A DNA stretch of 64,000 nt from CAVVJA01 sp963801715 (GTDB taxonomy: Bacteria > Actinomycetota > Actinomycetes > Mycobacteriales > Jatrophihabitantaceae): the NCBI GenBank assembly GCA_963801715.1, contig CAWDGB010000001.1, positions 62,001-126,000 on the forward strand, in the 5' to 3' direction. Made by a program: the position numbers and the translations under genes. Numbering within the stretch: the stretch's first letter is position 1; every line of letters starts with the position of its first letter. The notes beneath the pieces were generated by a model. The model was not told where the DNA came from, made no database searches, and saw nothing but the letters and a program-made list of their open reading frames with translations. Of this stretch, positions 62,843 to 64,000 are shown piece by piece.

Positions 62843-63880
62843 ATGGATGAACAACGCGTCGTTGATCGCCAGATCGTGGGGATGGATCTGCATCGTCGAA
62901 GGTCGGTGCTGGTGCGGATGAACCAGGAGGGTGAGCGGCTGGAGACGGTCCGCATCGTCAACGACGTCGACCGGCTGGCCGACGTGATCGCCCGGGCGGG
63001 CGAGTCACCCGAGGTCGTGTTGGAAGCGACTTACGGCTGGTATTGGGCCGCGGATGCGCTGGCTGAGCTCGGCGCAACCGTGCACCTGGCGCACCCATTG
63101 GGCGTGAAGGGTTTCTCTTACCGGAGGGTGAAGAACGACGAACGTGATGCCGCTGATCTGGCCGACCTGCTCCGGATGCACCGGCTTCCCGAGGGTTGGA
63201 TCGCGCCACCGGCGACCCGCGAGCTGCGCGAGCTGGTGCGTCATCGCGCGAAGCTGGTTCATCTGCGGACCAGCCTGCGCCAGCAGGTCCACGCTCTGCT
63301 CGCCTCACGCGGGGTCGCGATACCGGTCAGTGACCTGTTCGGCGTCGCCGGCAACCAGCTGCTGGACCGCGTCTCGCTCTCGCCCGCGGCACGCACCCGG
63401 GTCATCTCCTTGCGGTCGCTGCTGGACGCGCTCGATGTCGAGATCGACGCGTTCACCAAGCTGACCGCGAAACGGCTGCGCGGCAACCCGCGCTACCAGG
63501 CAGTGCAGACCATTCCCGGGATCGGTCCGGTCCTGGCTGCGGTGTTCCTCGCCGAGATCGGCGACGTCACCCGCTTTCCCGCAGCGGCCCAGTTAGCCAG
63601 CTGGGCCGGTCTGACTCCGAAACACCATGAGTCCGATAGGACCGTGCACCGGGGCCGGATCACCAAACAAGGCAGCGTGCTGGTCCGCTGGGCCGCGATC
63701 GAAGCAGCACAATGCGCCGGCAAGAACACCCGCACCGGACAACGACGCGAGCGCATCGGGCAACGCCGCGGCCGCAACATCGGCGTCACCGCCGCCGCCC
63801 GTGACCTGCTCGGTCTGGTCTACTACGCGCTGCGCGACGGACACGTCCGCTGCCTGAGCGACCCGCTCCCCACCGCATGA
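62843..63880 (+). CDS. IS110-family transposase (DEDD recombinase), intact
   Basis: A 345-aa recombinase. N-terminal RuvC-like domain: Asp in VGMDLHRRRS, Glu in VLEATYGWYW, and the Asp pair in KNDERDAADLADLL. The C-terminal Tnp domain contains PGIGPVLAAVFLAEIGD, QLASWAGLTPKHHES and KQGSVLVRWAAIEAA, where the serine acts in strand exchange. The ATG at 62843 follows a GAGGGAGG site; the open frame from 62756 is unlikely. The sequence differs from the decayed IS110 upstream, so these are two different elements. Confidence 0.9.
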   Translation: MDEQRVVDRQIVGMDLHRRRSVLVRMNQEGERLETVRIVNDVDRLADVIARAGESPEVVLEATYGWYWAADALAELGATVHLAHPLGVKGFSYRRVKNDERDAADLADLLRMHRLPEGWIAPPATRELRELVRHRAKLVHLRTSLRQQVHALLASRGVAIPVSDLFGVAGNQLLDRVSLSPAARTRVISLRSLLDALDVEIDAFTKLTAKRLRGNPRYQAVQTIPGIGPVLAAVFLAEIGDVTRFPAAAQLASWAGLTPKHHESDRTVHRGRITKQGSVLVRWAAIEAAQCAGKNTRTGQRRERIGQRRGRNIGVTAAARDLLGLVYYALRDGHVRCLSDPLPTA

Positions 63881-63896
63881 CCAGTGCCACCCTCGA

Positions 63897-64000
63897 CTGG
63901 GCGCGGACCGCTCTCTGTCTGACCGCACAAGCCGGCTGGGCGCGGACCGCTTTGTGTCTGACCCTCCATACGGCTGGGCGCAGATCGTTTGTTGTCTGAC
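63897..64000. repeat. Three copies of a 27-bp direct repeat at the window edge
   Basis: Copies at 63897-63923, 63936-63962 and 63974-64000 share CTGGGCGCGGACCG and end in TGTCTGAC; copies 1 and 2 differ at a few positions and copy 3 is more diverged. Spacers are 12 and 11 bp (period 38-39). The series starts 17 bp after the IS110 stop and may continue beyond the window. Confidence 0.75.

Noticed and set aside
63897..64000. CRISPR array at the right edge
   Set aside because: Spacers are only 11-12 bp, the spacer sequences do not look like protospacers, and there are no cas genes; direct repeats linked to IS110 are more likely.

Overview
The window is high-GC actinobacterial chromosome. Markers are a FAS-II cluster followed by an AccD6-type carboxyltransferase and a DUF3145 protein, a mycothiol-dependent formaldehyde dehydrogenase (MscR), an HpnB-type hopanoid glycosyltransferase, a SARP regulator, HAIR-type heat-shock control and a group 1h [NiFe]-hydrogenase. 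The combination points to a soil actinomycete, perhaps near Frankia, Jatrophihabitans or Acidothermus. That placement is inference, since no rRNA or marker phylogeny is in the window.

Layout. 1-5.4 kb: fabD (5' end outside the window, with a C-terminal BCCP-like domain), fabH, acpP, fabF and accD on the + strand, then a convergent DUF3145 gene. 5.4-16.9 kb: housekeeping and stress genes, namely a Clp-N/HTH regulator interrupted by an amber codon and preceded by twin operators, mscR, a methyltransferase, SRPBCC, TauE, NUDIX-like, a DHA2 exporter, an ankyrin protein, a frameshifted cupin, MarR, STAS, Hsp20 with a HAIR operator, and a cyclase. 16.9-32.3 kb: hpnB and the complete hydrogenase island. 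Its - strand operon runs hhyS-hhyL-NifU/Rieske-like-DUF5947-DUF6084-unknown-hupD-microprotein, then hypF-hypC-hypD-hypE. The divergent + strand arm carries a muconolactone-isomerase-like gene, an XRE regulator, hypA and hypB. Together these encode both subunits of a putative high-affinity H2-oxidising enzyme and the full Ni-Fe(CN)2CO assembly pathway (HypABCDEF plus the HupD endopeptidase).

32.4-48.5 kb: a frameshifted MFS gene, an ECF-like sigma factor, a very large GH57-like protein (frameshifted), a SARP/NB-ARC/TPR regulator (frameshifted), a CDP-alcohol phosphatidyltransferase, several membrane proteins (including a protein of tandem 9-residue repeats translationally coupled to an RDD protein), BrkB-like, DUF1269 and an SDR. 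48.5-64 kb: accessory DNA. It holds an IS3-type element cut by an IS1182-type element with a clean 4-bp target duplication, a mosaic of other transposase remnants, IS630 and phage-capsid relics, a secreted protein and a Tat-exported Dyp-like protein, a lipoprotein, a CAU tRNA, an orphan 323-aa protein, a decayed IS110 with a DUF2283 gene, an intact IS110, and a 27-bp direct repeat at the window edge.

Caution: at least four otherwise intact chromosomal genes carry single-base frameshifts. Either this is a draft with residual indel errors, or these loci are really decaying; the two cannot be separated here.
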